64,000 nt of DNA, from NCBI RefSeq assembly GCF_000317895.1, contig NC_019567.1, positions 3,100,001-3,164,000 of the forward strand. The letters run 5' to 3'. The notes beneath the pieces were generated by a model. It did no database searches. It saw only the letters and a list, made by a program, of their open reading frames with translations, and had not been told where the DNA came from. The stretch comes from Bdellovibrio bacteriovorus str. Tiberius (lineage in GTDB: Bacteria > Bdellovibrionota > Bdellovibrionia > Bdellovibrionales > Bdellovibrionaceae). The translations under genes and the position numbers were made by a program. Below, piece after piece: positions 62,785 through 64,000 of this stretch (position 1 is the stretch's first letter; the number at the start of each line of letters is the position of its first letter).

Positions 62785-63669
62785 ATGGCGAAGGCATTTA
62801 AGCTTTCCGAAAATATAGATAAATACCTGAAATACATGACTTTTATTAAGTCTGCATCCCCCCTTACAATCAAACACTATTCCCTGGATCTGATGCAGGC
62901 CTTTGATTATGAAAATCCCTCAATTAAGGCCAAATCTATTTCGGAGTCCGAATTACTATCCACTGCCCGAGCTGCCTTCAACCAGTGGGCGCACTTGTCG
63001 CTGGCATCGAGAAATCGCAAGGCGGCCACTCTGAAAAGCTTCTTTTCCTGGGCCTTCGAGGAAAGCCTGACCGAGAAGGATTTGTCGATGCAGATCACCT
63101 GCCCCAAAGTCCCGAAGAAGCTTCCGCATTTCGTAAGTGTGGATGAAGCTTTATCTGTCCTGAAAAGCTTTGATAGCGAGACGAAAATTCCTCTGAAGGA
63201 AAAAGTTCTGTTTCTGTTGTTATACGGAGGCGGTCTGCGTGTGAGCGAAGCCTGCAATCTGAAGTGGAATGAAGTGCAGACCACCCAGAAAGTTCTGCGC
63301 GTGAAGGGAAAAGGCTCTAAAGAGCGTGTTGTCGCCCTGCCCTCTTTGACCGTGGATGTTTTGCTGAAGTGGAAAAAAGAAAGTTCATTTGACGAATACG
63401 TCTTTGGCGAAAAGCCGCTGAATTCCCGCACTGCTTACGAGATGGTTCGCCAAAGTGGCATTCGCGCCGGGCTTTTAAAGCCCCTGCATCCCCACGCTCT
63501 TCGCCATAGTTTTGCGACCCACTTACTAAGCAGCGGAGCGAATCTGCGCACTCTGCAAGAACTTCTGGGTCACGAAAGCCTGCAAGCCACAGAAAAGTAC
63601 ACCCATCTGGGCATCGACCAGCTGGCTCGCACCATGGAAAACCTGCATCCATTAGGTAAAGGAAAGTAA
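62785..63669 (+). CDS. Xer-type tyrosine recombinase
   Basis: 294 residues, typical of XerC/XerD. SAM-like N-terminal domain (12-95). Catalytic residues: Arg in GGGLRVSEACNL, Lys in RVKGKGSKERVV, His-x-x-Arg in HALRHSFATHLL, His in LLGHESLQATEKY and nucleophile Tyr in that same stretch. Resolves chromosome dimers; whether it is XerC or XerD cannot be told here. No integration module or attachment site near, which favours a housekeeping role. Confidence 0.93.
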   Translation: MAKAFKLSENIDKYLKYMTFIKSASPLTIKHYSLDLMQAFDYENPSIKAKSISESELLSTARAAFNQWAHLSLASRNRKAATLKSFFSWAFEESLTEKDLSMQITCPKVPKKLPHFVSVDEALSVLKSFDSETKIPLKEKVLFLLLYGGGLRVSEACNLKWNEVQTTQKVLRVKGKGSKERVVALPSLTVDVLLKWKKESSFDEYVFGEKPLNSRTAYEMVRQSGIRAGLLKPLHPHALRHSFATHLLSSGANLRTLQELLGHESLQATEKYTHLGIDQLARTMENLHPLGKGK

Positions 63670-63672
63670 GCT

Positions 63673-64000
63673 TTAAAGAGTGGCGTTCACGATATAGTGA
63701 CGAACCATCTGTTCAACGTTCTTCAGTTCATCATCCACAGTCTGACGATAGGACACCAGCTGATTGCTGTCGGCCATGTTGGTCTTAAGAAAAGGCGCCA
63801 TCCAGGGTTCGGCATCCACCACACCCTGCTGCAGCAGAAACTTCAGATAGAAATGCATTTTCACGATCAGCGGATCCTGGGCCGTTTCAAGCGCGCGCAG
63901 CGTGTGCCCCAGAAGGTTGAACAGGAACTCGGAATGCCGGTCGCCTTCCTGACTGACTTTGCTGACACATTCCAAGATGTGCAAAGCCAGCTCCAGACGG
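63673..64000 (-). CDS. recO: RecO-like recombination protein, C-terminal part (gene runs past window end)
   Basis: About 108 codons are visible and the frame is open to the window edge (residues LELALHILECVSKV). The pattern of helices, including EFLFNLLGHTLRALETAQDP then FYLKFLLQQGVVDAEPW, matches the C-terminal domain of RecO, which loads RecA with RecR. The usual RecO zinc cysteines are not seen in this part. Convergent with the recombinase gene, stops 3 bp apart. Confidence 0.6.
   Translation of the reverse strand, partial: RLELALHILECVSKVSQEGDRHSEFLFNLLGHTLRALETAQDPLIVKMHFYLKFLLQQGVVDAEPWMAPFLKTNMADSNQLVSYRQTVDDELKNVEQMVRHYIVNATL

Noticed and set aside
1..64000. tRNA, rRNA, CRISPR arrays, insertion sequences or prophage genes
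   Set aside because: Scanned by eye for cloverleaf ends, regular spacers, transposase or phage proteins; none seen. The Xer-type gene has no integrase-style neighbours.

Overview
The window looks like chromosomal DNA of a predatory Bdellovibrio, most likely B. bacteriovorus or a close relative. This rests on recognition of protein styles (Bdellovibrio-type flagellin, MotAB pair, histone-fold protein, many lipoproteins and small outer-membrane barrels), not on a search. Genes are packed tightly, often with 1 to 14 bp overlaps. Base and codon use look even throughout, and I see no insertion sequence, prophage, CRISPR array, rRNA or tRNA.

Layout. 1-1.7 kb: 5'-truncated HAMP/SpoIIE-type phosphatase. 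1.7-8.5 kb: a motor-like cluster, with a PEGA/TPR lipoprotein, a small barrel, an anchored helical protein and a FliF-FliG-like hybrid in one overlapping operon, then another barrel gene and a MotA/MotB pair. 9-28.9 kb: a ~20 kb minus-strand operon of six surface proteins. It holds two paralogous FG-GAP (integrin-alpha-like) lipoproteins of 1549 and 1740 residues, a ~2058-residue Ig/cadherin-like lipoprotein, an outer-membrane-type protein, a VWA/MIDAS protein and an anchored protein. 29-33 kb: a small basic ORF coupled to a STAS-like/zinc-ribbon gene, a 1000-residue FecR-like protein, and a KH-domain protein. 33-40.7 kb: ribE-ribBA-ribH-ntrY-ntrX-proS in one tight operon. Three members are atypical: RibBA lacks the GTP cyclohydrolase II zinc cysteines, RibH has a histone-H1-like tail, and NtrX lacks the sigma-54 contact loop and the Walker B aspartate.

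40.7-51.2 kb: secreted and barrel proteins, a zinc-finger/histone-fold fusion, a CapA-type protein, methylglyoxal synthase, ClpB, a 4-Cys small protein, a flagellin behind a ~500-nt structured leader, a lipoprotein, and an H1-like protein with a basic half and an acidic half. 51.2-64 kb: a class-V aminotransferase-fold enzyme, a degenerate receiver/cNMP-binding protein, a TolC-RND-MarR efflux operon divergent from a TetR gene, a barrel protein, a secreted protein with five Cys-pair repeats and a Q/K/E-rich rod, a sensor-less sigma-54 activator, a Xer-type recombinase, and a partial RecO-like gene.

The most promising candidates for an undescribed system are (a) the FliF-FliG-like hybrid with its envelope partners near MotAB and (b) the integrin-like FG-GAP plus VWA surface operon. 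The chromatin-type proteins (zinc-finger histone, H1-like protein, H1-tailed RibH) form a third theme.
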